From Ureibacillus endophyticus (GTDB lineage Bacteria; Bacillota; Bacilli; Bacillales_A; Planococcaceae): DNA of 51,553 bases. Where the stretch lies: the NCBI RefSeq assembly GCF_003628435.1, contig NZ_RBZN01000023.1:1-51553 (forward strand), in the 5' to 3' direction. Positions 43,530 through 51,553 of this stretch are shown here, piece after piece. Made by a program: the position numbers and the translations under genes. The stretch's first letter is position 1, and each line of letters starts with the position of its first letter. A model generated the notes under the pieces. It had not been told where the DNA came from. It saw only the letters and a program-made list of their open reading frames with translations, and ran no database searches.

Positions 43530-44170
43530 TAATTGGTGTAATTGATTATGGAATGGGTAATTTATTCAGTGTTGAACAAGCATTAAAACGTTTGAATTGT
43601 GAAGTGGTTGTTTCAGCGGATCCTAGTACATTAGCTGCTACAGATGCTTTAATTTTACCAGGCGTTGGAGCTTTCCCAGATGCAATGAAACGTTTATCTG
43701 AAACAGGTTTAGATCAGTTTATTCGCCAGCAAGTAGATGCGAAAAAACCACTCCTTGGCATTTGTTTAGGGATGCAATTACTGTTTGAAGAAAGTGAAGA
43801 AGTGGCGCCTACAAAAGGCTTTGGCTACTTTAAAGGGAAAATTACAAGATTTTCTGGTGAAAGCGAGTTTGGAAAATATCGTGTACCACATATGGGGTGG
43901 AATACGTTAGAGTTTCAATCATTACCAACTTGGTTAGAAAACAAAACGTTACCTGAAAGTAAATATGTTTATTTTGTACATTCCTTCTACGGTGCAAATA
44001 TCGATCGAGAACAATTAGTAGCGAGTGCGGATTACTTCGGTGTTGAAGTTCCAGGTGTTGTACAAGCAGGTTCTGTTTGTGGCATGCAGTTCCACCCTGA
44101 AAAGTCAGGAGAATTTGGCGTGTTTTTACTTGAACAATGGCTAAATGGTGTGGAGGTGCTGGCATGTTAA
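43526..44170 (+). CDS. hisH: Imidazole glycerol phosphate synthase, glutaminase subunit
   Basis: HisH supplies ammonia to HisF. The 214 residues are a class I glutaminase, with nucleophile cysteine in [12 protein letters not shown] (about C84) and the His-Glu pair in [19 protein letters not shown] is the N-terminal signature. The stop overlaps the hisF ATG by 7 bases. In the order known from B. subtilis, hisA separates hisH and hisF; here it is missing. Confidence 0.96.
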   Translation: MIIGVIDYGMGNLFSVEQALKRLNCEVVVSADPSTLAATDALILPGVGAFPDAMKRLSETGLDQFIRQQVDAKKPLLGICLGMQLLFEESEEVAPTKGFGYFKGKITRFSGESEFGKYRVPHMGWNTLEFQSLPTWLENKTLPESKYVYFVHSFYGANIDREQLVASADYFGVEVPGVVQAGSVCGMQFHPEKSGEFGVFLLEQWLNGVEVLAC

Positions 44171-44922
44171 CAAAACGTATTATTCCTTGCCTTGATGTAA
44201 AGGAAGGCCGAGTTGTAAAAGGTATTCAATTTGTAGAACTACGAGATGCGGGGGACCCTGTTGAACTAGCAAAATTCTACGATGAACAAGGTGCAGATGA
44301 ATTAGTATTTTTAGATATTTCCGCTTCCCATGAAGGTCGTGAAACGATGGTCGATGTTGTAAGACAAACGGCTGCAACCCTTGCCATTCCTTTTACAGTA
44401 GGTGGAGGTATTCGTACATTAGATGATATGAAACGAATCCTAAGAGCTGGAGCAGACAAAGTTTCTGTTAATACTTCTGCTTTAGAAAGACCAGAGCTCA
44501 TTAAAGAAGGTTCTGACTTCTTTGGTGCACAATGTATTGTTGTTGCTATCGATGCGCGTTACAGTGAAGAAGATGGAACTTGGATGGTCTATACACATGG
44601 TGGACGTAACAAAACGAATTGGCAAGCAGTTGAATGGGCGAAAGAGGCAGTTCGTTTAGGTGCGGGTGAAATTTTATTAACAAGTATGAACCAAGATGGT
44701 GAAAAGTCTGGTTTTGATTTAGCTTTAACAAAAGCAGTACGTGACGCTGTAACTGTACCAGTCATCGCAAGTGGTGGTGCAGGGAATGCAGAACACTTTG
44801 TAGAAGTTTTAAAAGACGTGGATGCGGATGCAGCATTAGCAGCTTCAATCTTCCATTATAAAGAGACAAGTGTTGCAGAAGTGAAAGCGCACCTTAGAGA
44901 AAAAGGAGTATGTGTAAGATGA
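44164..44922 (+). CDS. hisF: Imidazole glycerol phosphate synthase, cyclase subunit
   Basis: HisF is the TIM-barrel cyclase making IGP and AICAR. The 252 residues have catalytic aspartates in [10 protein letters not shown] (D11) and [13 protein letters not shown] (near D130), and phosphate sites GGGIRTLDD and [10 protein letters not shown]. These identify HisF rather than HisA. The ATG at 44164 follows GGAGGTG. It is directly coupled to hisH. Confidence 0.96.
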   Translation: MLTKRIIPCLDVKEGRVVKGIQFVELRDAGDPVELAKFYDEQGADELVFLDISASHEGRETMVDVVRQTAATLAIPFTVGGGIRTLDDMKRILRAGADKVSVNTSALERPELIKEGSDFFGAQCIVVAIDARYSEEDGTWMVYTHGGRNKTNWQAVEWAKEAVRLGAGEILLTSMNQDGEKSGFDLALTKAVRDAVTVPVIASGGAGNAEHFVEVLKDVDADAALAASIFHYKETSVAEVKAHLREKGVCVR

Positions 44923-45554
44923 TAGAAGGATTAAAGTTTGACGATAAAGGATTAATCACTGCAGTTGTACAAGATGCACAAAGCAAAGAAGTATTAACTG
45001 TAGCTTATATGAATGAAGAGTCTTTACAAAAAACAATTGAAACAGGTGAAACTTGGTTCTACTCTCGTTCTCGTAACGAGCTATGGCACAAAGGAGAAAC
45101 AAGTGGCAATACGCAAAAGGTTGTTTCAATTAAAACAGACTGTGACAAAGATGCATTAGTTGTAGAAGTTTTACCTGCAGGACCAGCATGTCACAATGGT
45201 ACAACTTCTTGCTTCACAGAAACGGTTGTAGAAAACGAACGCGTTGGATCACTTGATATTATTGATGAACTAGTTAACGTTATTCGTCAACGTGAAATTG
45301 ATATGCCAGAAGGAGCTTACACTACATACTTATTTGACAAAGGAATCGATAAGATTTGTAAAAAAGTTGGAGAAGAAGCAACTGAGGTTGTCATTGGTGC
45401 GAAAAATCGTGATGCAGAAGAAGTGAAATGGGAAGCTGCAGATTTAATCTACCACTTATTAGTATTATTACAAGAACAAAAAATCAATGTTTATGACGTT
45501 CTTGGCGTACTTAAAACTCGTCACGAAGAAAAAAGAGCAAGTACGAAAAAATAG
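44919..45554 (+). CDS. hisI: Bifunctional phosphoribosyl-AMP cyclohydrolase / phosphoribosyl-ATP pyrophosphatase
   Basis: A fused HisI-HisE protein of 211 residues. The N-terminal cyclohydrolase (about 1-112) has [19 protein letters not shown] and the zinc/magnesium block [11 protein letters not shown] plus CHNGTTSC. The C-terminal pyrophosphatase (about 115-205) has [16 protein letters not shown] and [13 protein letters not shown]. It catalyses steps two and three. The ATG at 44919 follows AAAAGGAG. It is last in the his operon. Confidence 0.95.
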   Translation: MIEGLKFDDKGLITAVVQDAQSKEVLTVAYMNEESLQKTIETGETWFYSRSRNELWHKGETSGNTQKVVSIKTDCDKDALVVEVLPAGPACHNGTTSCFTETVVENERVGSLDIIDELVNVIRQREIDMPEGAYTTYLFDKGIDKICKKVGEEATEVVIGAKNRDAEEVKWEAADLIYHLLVLLQEQKINVYDVLGVLKTRHEEKRASTKK

Positions 45555-45571
45555 GTTTGAAAATAGATGAT

Positions 45572-45669
45572 TCCGAACATGATTATAATGACTATTAACA
45601 TAATTGTGTTATAATAAAATCAATTGTCAAAGGAACGTACTAAGATACGTTCCTATTTTCATGTTCGGA
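45572..45669 (+). promoter_or_regulatory. Nested inverted repeats over the yvcD ribosome site
   Basis: TCCGAACATGA (45572-45582) is an exact inverted match to TCATGTTCGGA (45659-45669), whose end forms the start of the yvcD ribosome site (GGAGG). Nested inside is a 9-bp hairpin, AGGAACGTA with TACGTTCCT (45631-45654), followed by ATTTTC. TATAAT at 45610-45615 could start a separate transcript that lacks the left outer arm. Confidence 0.5.
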
Positions 45670-45678
45670 GGATTTAAC

Positions 45679-47208
45679 TTGGAGAAAAAGCGTCAAAAAG
45701 AAAAAACGAATAATGTTGTTACATTTATTCCAAATGGCGAATATTACTTTAATAAAGCATTAAAGGCCATTGATAAAGATCAAATGGATAAAGCTTATAA
45801 ATATATGAAGCGTGCTGCAGAGCTCAGTCCAGATGACGCCCATGTGTTAATGCAATTCGGCATATTAGAGATGGAAGCGCAAAATTTCGAAAAAGCATAT
45901 GAACTTATATATACTGCTTATAGCCTTGAACCTAGTGAAGCGGAACATGTTTTCTTTTTAGCTGAAATCTCAGGTTGCATCGGATTAATGCGAGACGCTC
46001 AAAAATATGCAGAAATGTACTTACAAATGGAACCAGATGGAATGTATGTGCAGGAAGCAGAAGATATTTTAGAATTCGTTCAATTTGAAGAAAATGAAGT
46101 AGAATTTTTAGACGATGATGAATCGCAAAAATTGATTGCACAAGAAAAAGCACGACGATTAATGGAAGATGGAAATTTTCCTGAAGCGATTGAAGTGTTA
46201 GAACAAATAATAGAAACGTATCCCGATTTATGGCCAGCCTATAATAATTTAGCTTTGGCTTATTTTTATGTTGGCGAAACAGAGCAATCTAGAGCACTAT
46301 TACATAACGTTTTGAGAGAAAATCACGGCAATTTGCATGCTCTTTGTAATTTAACAGTCGTTGCGTATTATGAAAAAAATGAAGAAGAACTACAAGCATT
46401 GCTAGAGATTTTAAAGAAAATCAATCCATACGATTGGGAAAATCGTTATAAATTAGGGGCTACACTTGCGCTTGTTGGTCAATATGAGTTGGCATACAAA
46501 TGGCTACAAAGTATGAAAAAACGTGGCTTTACTGGAGATGCAGGTTTCTATTTCTGGTTAGCACAATCTGCTTATTTCAGCGGTCGTGAAGAAGAAGGGA
46601 AAGCAGCATGGAGAATTCTCGTGGAAATGGATCCTACTAAGGAAGGGTTAGAACCATGGGGCAATCTTTCAGAAGAAGTAAATATCGATTCTTTAGAGCA
46701 AAATCGTGAATTCATCATTGAAAAAATTAATAGTAAATACAGTGCTCATCGAATGTTTGGCTTCTTTTTATTAAGTAAATCAGCTCATAAACAGGAAATC
46801 ATTGCACATCCTAAATTAATCGATCTTTCAAAATACAGCGGCATCGAAAAACTATGTCTTGCCTATGCACTACAACATTCATTTAACAAAAAAAATGAGC
46901 TGGAAAAATACTTTGTTCGTTCAATGGAAGTTGCTGAAGAACTGTACAACAAAAGTGGATCGATTACCATCGAATCACAGTATTTATTCCAAATGTGGTT
47001 TGTGCTATGTGAAAGAGCATTAAAAGAAGGCTATGAATTTAAAAATATTAAAGCTTTGGCTGCATCTGTCGAGTATATGTTTTACTCTACGATAAATAGC
47101 GAAAAAATTACTAAAAAACATTATGCAGAAAAATATAGTATTTCCGTTTCAACTTTATCGAAATATATTGAAGAACTCGTTCAATTTTTACCTTTTGATT
47201 CTAAGTAG
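45679..47208 (+). CDS. yvcD: Tetratricopeptide-repeat protein YvcD
   Basis: A 509-residue protein made mainly of TPR helix pairs (YYFNKALKAIDKDQMDKAYKYMKRAAELSP near the start, then units at about 60-95, 150-190 and 195-260). A C-terminal helical region follows without signal peptide. Family members are cytoplasmic with unknown partner. B. subtilis YvcD (about 484) occupies the same place between hisI and trxB. I chose TTG at 45679, nine bases after CGGAGG. Confidence 0.88.
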   Translation: MEKKRQKEKTNNVVTFIPNGEYYFNKALKAIDKDQMDKAYKYMKRAAELSPDDAHVLMQFGILEMEAQNFEKAYELIYTAYSLEPSEAEHVFFLAEISGCIGLMRDAQKYAEMYLQMEPDGMYVQEAEDILEFVQFEENEVEFLDDDESQKLIAQEKARRLMEDGNFPEAIEVLEQIIETYPDLWPAYNNLALAYFYVGETEQSRALLHNVLRENHGNLHALCNLTVVAYYEKNEEELQALLEILKKINPYDWENRYKLGATLALVGQYELAYKWLQSMKKRGFTGDAGFYFWLAQSAYFSGREEEGKAAWRILVEMDPTKEGLEPWGNLSEEVNIDSLEQNREFIIEKINSKYSAHRMFGFFLLSKSAHKQEIIAHPKLIDLSKYSGIEKLCLAYALQHSFNKKNELEKYFVRSMEVAEELYNKSGSITIESQYLFQMWFVLCERALKEGYEFKNIKALAASVEYMFYSTINSEKITKKHYAEKYSISVSTLSKYIEELVQFLPFDSK

Positions 47209-47272
47209 GCTAGGCAAACTATTTGAAGTTACAAACTAATTGGCATAGGATTAAAGTGGTAAATGTAGTTAA

Positions 47273-48253
<981 letters not shown>

Positions 48254-48349
48254 TAATATGCTTTTAATTATTCTGTAACTTCGTTGCAACAATATGCAAG
48301 TATAATAAGGGAAATGAAACCATAACCCCCTTTTATTAACATAGAATTT

Positions 48350-48387
48350 TGGTTGCCTCCATTCTTTGGAAGCAACCCTTTTTTTGT
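48350..48387 (+). terminator. Terminator of trxB
   Basis: GGTTGC pairs with GCAACC, and CCTCC/TTTGGA region extends it. A run of seven T follows. Confidence 0.8.
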
Positions 48388-48391
48388 TTAG

Positions 48392-48945
48392 AAAAGCGAA
48401 GCGCGTTCGTTTAGCCGTGACAGAAACTGGAGACTTCTGACAAGTGTGCTCGCACACGCAGGAAGAAGTCGAAGTTTCCGAACGGCTAACGCGCGTAGCT
48501 AGACAATAGAAAAGCGGAGAACGCTCGTCCAGCTCTTGACGGCACTGGCCGACAAAAACGCCACATCACGTGGCATTGTCGGCACTTGTACATCCGTGTA
48601 CTGCGGAGACTTCCGACTAGCGTGTTTACACGCGTCGGAGGAAGTTGAAGTGTCCGAAAGAGCTAGCGTTCGCAGCTAGACAATAAGAAAAGCGGAGGCG
48701 GCTCGTCCAGGCTCGACACGCGCTGGAGACTTCGACAAGAAGGCGCTCTTTGCCTTCGTAGGAGGAGTTGAAGCGACGCGAGAGCCTAGCCGCCGCAGCT
48801 GGACAAAAGAAAAGCGAAGCGCGTTAGTTTAGCTCCGAAAGCAACTGGAAGAATCGCCTTCAAGGGCAAAAAGCGTCCTTTTGTCAATAAGAAAAGCAAA
48901 ACGCAAAACGTTGCTAAACTCCATCCCCGCTTTTCTAGGCATGTC
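48392..48945 (+). repeat. Array 2 of structured ~120-bp repeats
   Basis: Units begin with AAAAGCG at 48392 (class B), 48510 (class A-like, enlarged to 178 bp by a second hairpin), 48688 (class C) and 48810 (truncated, class B start joined to class A interior). A short remnant starts at 48892, and an inverted end, CCCCGCTTTTCTA, closes the array. In the 48510 unit the inner arm changed to AGCTCT with a matching AGAGCT. All full units share orientation with array 1. No gene is seen in this 600-bp gap apart from the array. Confidence 0.93.
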
Positions 48946-49035
48946 TAATAATTTAAAAACGTATTATTTTGTAACGGAGTTATTTGAACAGGTATAATGT
49001 AATAATAGGAGTAACCAATGATTTGAGGTGTTATT

Positions 49036-49506
49036 ATGCAAAGGATCGCAAATTTATTAGCAATTCAAGACGGAAAAGTATTACTATTAAAGAAACCAAG
49101 AAGAGGTTGGTATGTTGCTCCGGGTGGAAAGATGGAGAGCGGTGAATCGATTTATGAAGCTGCGACACGAGAGTTTTTTGAGGAAACAAATGTAACGCCA
49201 AAAAATGTTCATTTAAAGGGTATCTATACAATGGTCATTAAGGATGGCGAAGAGCAAGTGGATGAGTGGATGCTGTTTACCTTTGTAGCCCAAGGAATAG
49301 AAGGAGAACCTTTTAAGCAAACAAGAGAAGGTGTACTCGAGTGGCATCCTATCGAAAGTATTCATAAACTACCAATGGCTGAAGGTGACCGTGTAAACTT
49401 GCTTTTTGCAGCACTAAATGAAGGCACACAATACGGCACATTTGTTTATACAAAGGATTTTGAACTATTAGCACAGAAAATACAAAATTCAAACGAACTA
49501 AAATAG
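49036..49506 (+). CDS. yvcI: Nudix hydrolase YvcI
   Basis: A 156-residue Nudix protein with the box [22 protein letters not shown] (about 34-55), which holds the metal-binding REFFEE. The neighbourhood (before rapZ) matches B. subtilis yvcI, sometimes called a MutT/8-oxo-dGTP-type hydrolase; substrate is not proven. The ATG follows TTGAGGTG. It lies 14 bp before rapZ and probably shares its transcript. Confidence 0.92.
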   Translation: MQRIANLLAIQDGKVLLLKKPRRGWYVAPGGKMESGESIYEAATREFFEETNVTPKNVHLKGIYTMVIKDGEEQVDEWMLFTFVAQGIEGEPFKQTREGVLEWHPIESIHKLPMAEGDRVNLLFAALNEGTQYGTFVYTKDFELLAQKIQNSNELK

Positions 49507-49520
49507 AGGAGATGATCATC

Positions 49521-50405
49521 ATGGGTAATAGTAAAAACTATACACATGAGGTAGTCATTATAACAGGAATGTCAGGGGCGGGGAAAACAGTTGCTGTTCA
49601 AAGCTTTGAAGATTTAGGGTATTACTGTATCGATAATTTACCCCCTGCGTTATTAACAACATTTTTAGCCTTAATGAAAGAATCGGAAAGACACATTACT
49701 CGTATCGCAGCAGTGATGGATATGCGTGGTGGTGAATTTTTTGATTCATTAATCGATGCACTCGATTTACTTGAGAAAGAAACCTATGTTCATACTCGTG
49801 TTCTATTTTTAGATTCTGACAATGAAACATTAGTAAGAAGATATAAAGAAACTCGAAGATCACATCCTCTAGCCCCAACAGGATTACCACTGGAAGGGAT
49901 TAAAAAAGAACGAGAACTGCTTGCGGAATTAAAAGGCCGAGCAAAATTTGTGTACAACACTTCGAACATGAAACCGCGGGAATTACGAGAACGAATTGGA
50001 AAAGAGTTCTCGAATTCCGGTAGTCCGAAATTTTCAATTAATGTTATGTCTTTCGGGTATAAAAACGGAATTCCGATTGATGCTGACTTAGTTTTTGATG
50101 TGCGTTTTTTAACAAACCCTTACTATGTGGAGGAATTGCGTCCTAAAACAGGTTTGCAAATGGAGGTCTCTTCATATGTGTTAGCATCTGAAGAAACACA
50201 AGAACTCATTGTTAAACTAACAGACTTATTTAAATTTATGATTCCTCAATATATTAATGAAGGGAAATCACAATTGGTAATTGCTTTTGGCTGCACGGGA
50301 GGACAGCATAGATCTGTCACATTAGCAGAATATTTTGGTGAACTATTAAGTAGTAACTATCAAACTGCTATTACTCATCGTGACATCAATCGTAGAAAGG
50401 ATTGA
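49521..50405 (+). CDS. rapZ: RNase adapter RapZ / nucleotide-binding protein YvcJ
   Basis: A 294-residue protein with P-loop GMSGAGKT (about 16-23), Walker B-like region and the C-terminal signature [12 protein letters not shown]. subtilis YvcJ hydrolyses GTP and affects competence. In E. coli the orthologue RapZ controls glmS through small RNAs, which is not established in Bacillales. I chose ATG at 49521, nine bases after GAGGAG; the ATG at 49512 abuts the ribosome site. Confidence 0.94.
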   Translation: MGNSKNYTHEVVIITGMSGAGKTVAVQSFEDLGYYCIDNLPPALLTTFLALMKESERHITRIAAVMDMRGGEFFDSLIDALDLLEKETYVHTRVLFLDSDNETLVRRYKETRRSHPLAPTGLPLEGIKKERELLAELKGRAKFVYNTSNMKPRELRERIGKEFSNSGSPKFSINVMSFGYKNGIPIDADLVFDVRFLTNPYYVEELRPKTGLQMEVSSYVLASEETQELIVKLTDLFKFMIPQYINEGKSQLVIAFGCTGGQHRSVTLAEYFGELLSSNYQTAITHRDINRRKD

Positions 50406-50409
50406 AGTA

Positions 50410-51381
50410 ATGAAAAAAAGAAAACCGAATGTCGTGGTCATTGGGGGAGGTACAGGACTATCAACGATGTTACGCGGATTAAAAACATATCCGTTTAATA
50501 TCACAGCAATTGTAACCGTTGCGGATGATGGCGGTTCATCTGGACGTCTTCGGGATGACTACGATATTCCTCCACCTGGGGACATACGAAATGTGATTGC
50601 AGCACTATCCGATACAGAACCACTTGTTGAACAAATGTTTCAGTATCGTTTTTCCCAATCAGTTGATTTAGGTGGACATTCCTTAGGCAATTTAATGCTT
50701 ACTGCTTTAACAGACATTACTGGAGATTTTAGTCATGCGATTGCAGAGATGAGTAAAGTACTTAAAGTTCACGGAAAAGTAATCCCAGCTGCCAATAAAA
50801 AAGTGACATTGCATGCAGAATTAATCGATGGAACGATTATTGAAGGGGAATCGAAAATCCCGAATTCCCATTTACCAATAAAGCGAGTATATTTAACACC
50901 AAACAATGTAAAGCCGCTTCCTGAAGCAATTCGTGCTATAGCAAATGCAGATTTTATTCTAGTAGGTCCTGGTAGTTTATATACTAGTATTATTCCAAAC
51001 TTATTAGTACAGGAAATTGGTCAGGCATTGGTAAAAGCTAAAGGAAGAAGAATCTATATTTGTAACTTAATGACGCAAAAGGGTGAAACCATTCATTACC
51101 GTGCAACGGATCATGTGCAAGCAATCTATGATCATGTTGGAATGCCATGTTTAGATGCGATTTTAGTGAATAATATAGAACTACCACTTCCGATAAAAGA
51201 AAACTATAAAGAAGAGAATGCAGAACCGGTTAAATTTGATATAGATAAATTAAAAAATATGGGGCTTGAAGTCATTCAGAAGGAAATTGCAATAATCCAA
51301 ACAGGTGCAGTAAGACATGAAGCAGGAAAAATTGCACAATGGTTATACGATTATGCATCGAACAATAATGTTAAAAGTTAA
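50410..51381 (+). CDS. glmR: Gluconeogenesis/cell-shape factor GlmR (YvcK/MgfK)
   Basis: A 323-residue CofD-like UDP-GlcNAc-binding protein needed for growth on gluconeogenic carbon. Motifs are VVIGGGTGLSTMLRGLK at the start, VTVADDGGSSGRLRDDYDIPPPGDIRN (about 40-66) and GPGSLYTSIIPNLLV. The ATG at 50410 follows AAAGGA with an 8-base gap; the frame is open back into rapZ. In B. subtilis whiA (yvcL) follows, but it does not start in the remaining bases. Confidence 0.94.
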   Translation: MKKRKPNVVVIGGGTGLSTMLRGLKTYPFNITAIVTVADDGGSSGRLRDDYDIPPPGDIRNVIAALSDTEPLVEQMFQYRFSQSVDLGGHSLGNLMLTALTDITGDFSHAIAEMSKVLKVHGKVIPAANKKVTLHAELIDGTIIEGESKIPNSHLPIKRVYLTPNNVKPLPEAIRAIANADFILVGPGSLYTSIIPNLLVQEIGQALVKAKGRRIYICNLMTQKGETIHYRATDHVQAIYDHVGMPCLDAILVNNIELPLPIKENYKEENAEPVKFDIDKLKNMGLEVIQKEIAIIQTGAVRHEAGKIAQWLYDYASNNNVKS

Positions 51382-51553
51382 CAAACATCTTTGAACTAAT
51401 TTTTGATATGATATTATTCGGCATACATATTGGGTAGTGTCAAAACTTCTATGAAAAATTGAAAAACACAAGGTATTGGGCGATAAGTACTCTCCGAACG
51501 AGGGGACAATCGCTCTTGACAAACATTCCGAAAAGGTTGCGCCCATATTTTTG
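51382..51553. other. Terminal 170 bp without a recognised gene
   Basis: No whiA start is seen. A minus-strand reading frame (51343-51546) overlaps the glmR end and lacks family similarity, so it is not called. GGGTAGTGTCAAAACTT near 51431 has the look of an insertion-sequence end, but I cannot identify one. Confidence 0.4.

Noticed and set aside
45572-45669. CCGAAC/GTTCGG motifs considered as a second PurBox pair
   Set aside because: The cores are about 80 bp apart instead of about 25, and flanking A/T positions do not match the consensus.
51343-51546. Minus-strand reading frame at the right edge
   Set aside because: It overlaps the glmR end, has no ribosome site and resembles no family I know.

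Overview
The window looks like chromosomal DNA of a low-GC, endospore-forming member of the Bacillales. Most proteins match Bacillus subtilis families (Hpr/ScoC, EcsAB, TrpP, YhaM, LplJ, LcfB, HprK, YvcD, RapZ/YvcJ, GlmR/YvcK). Sporulation-type genes (a YteA-like protein, a 32-residue YjcZ/SscA-like peptide) point to a spore former. The many differences in order and content from B. subtilis suggest a related family such as Planococcaceae (Lysinibacillus/Ureibacillus-like). That placement is inference. No rRNA, tRNA, CRISPR array, prophage or recognisable transposase gene was found.

Layout. (1) 1-5000: a YvbH-like protein, a HAD phosphatase, a YteA-like zinc-finger protein, and serA behind a T-box leader with a sigma-A promoter and a PurBox pair upstream. 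(2) 5270-21400: a block collinear with the B. subtilis yha-yhg region: enoyl-CoA hydratase behind a FadR-type box, a 52-bp tandem array, yhzD-like, yhaM, a formate/nitrite-type channel, a PhnA-type zinc-ribbon protein, prsA, an SscA-like peptide, a DUF3267 membrane protein, hpr, a YtxH protein, trpP, hit, ecsAB, a large array of structured repeats, hmoB and hemEHY. (3) 21560-33000: a four-gene operon (propeller lipoprotein, response regulator, sensor kinase, YtkA/FixH-like lipoprotein), yhfH, lplJ, a Bce-type two-component/ABC module, and lcfB behind a second FadR-type box. (4) 33130-36420: luxS, an EAL-HDOD protein, a YitT membrane protein and a cytochrome c551 lipoprotein. (5) 36558-51381: a block collinear with the B. 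subtilis yvo-his-yvc region: hprK-lgt-ppaX-yvoF, the his operon (hisZGDBHFI, without hisA), yvcD, trxB, a second structured-repeat array, yvcI, rapZ and glmR. The expected next gene, whiA, does not begin in the last 170 bases.

Functionally the window is mostly housekeeping: serine and histidine synthesis, haem synthesis through the coproporphyrin branch, fatty-acid activation and breakdown, lipoate salvage, protein secretion and folding, and carbon-catabolite control. The most unusual material lies between genes. Two arrays of about 120-bp repeats carry nested hairpins whose arms differ between copies yet stay complementary. There is also a 52-bp minisatellite with a 260-bp higher-order period, a three-copy terminator-bearing element, and several candidate operators (PurR, FadR, TRAP, Fur-like, a his operator).
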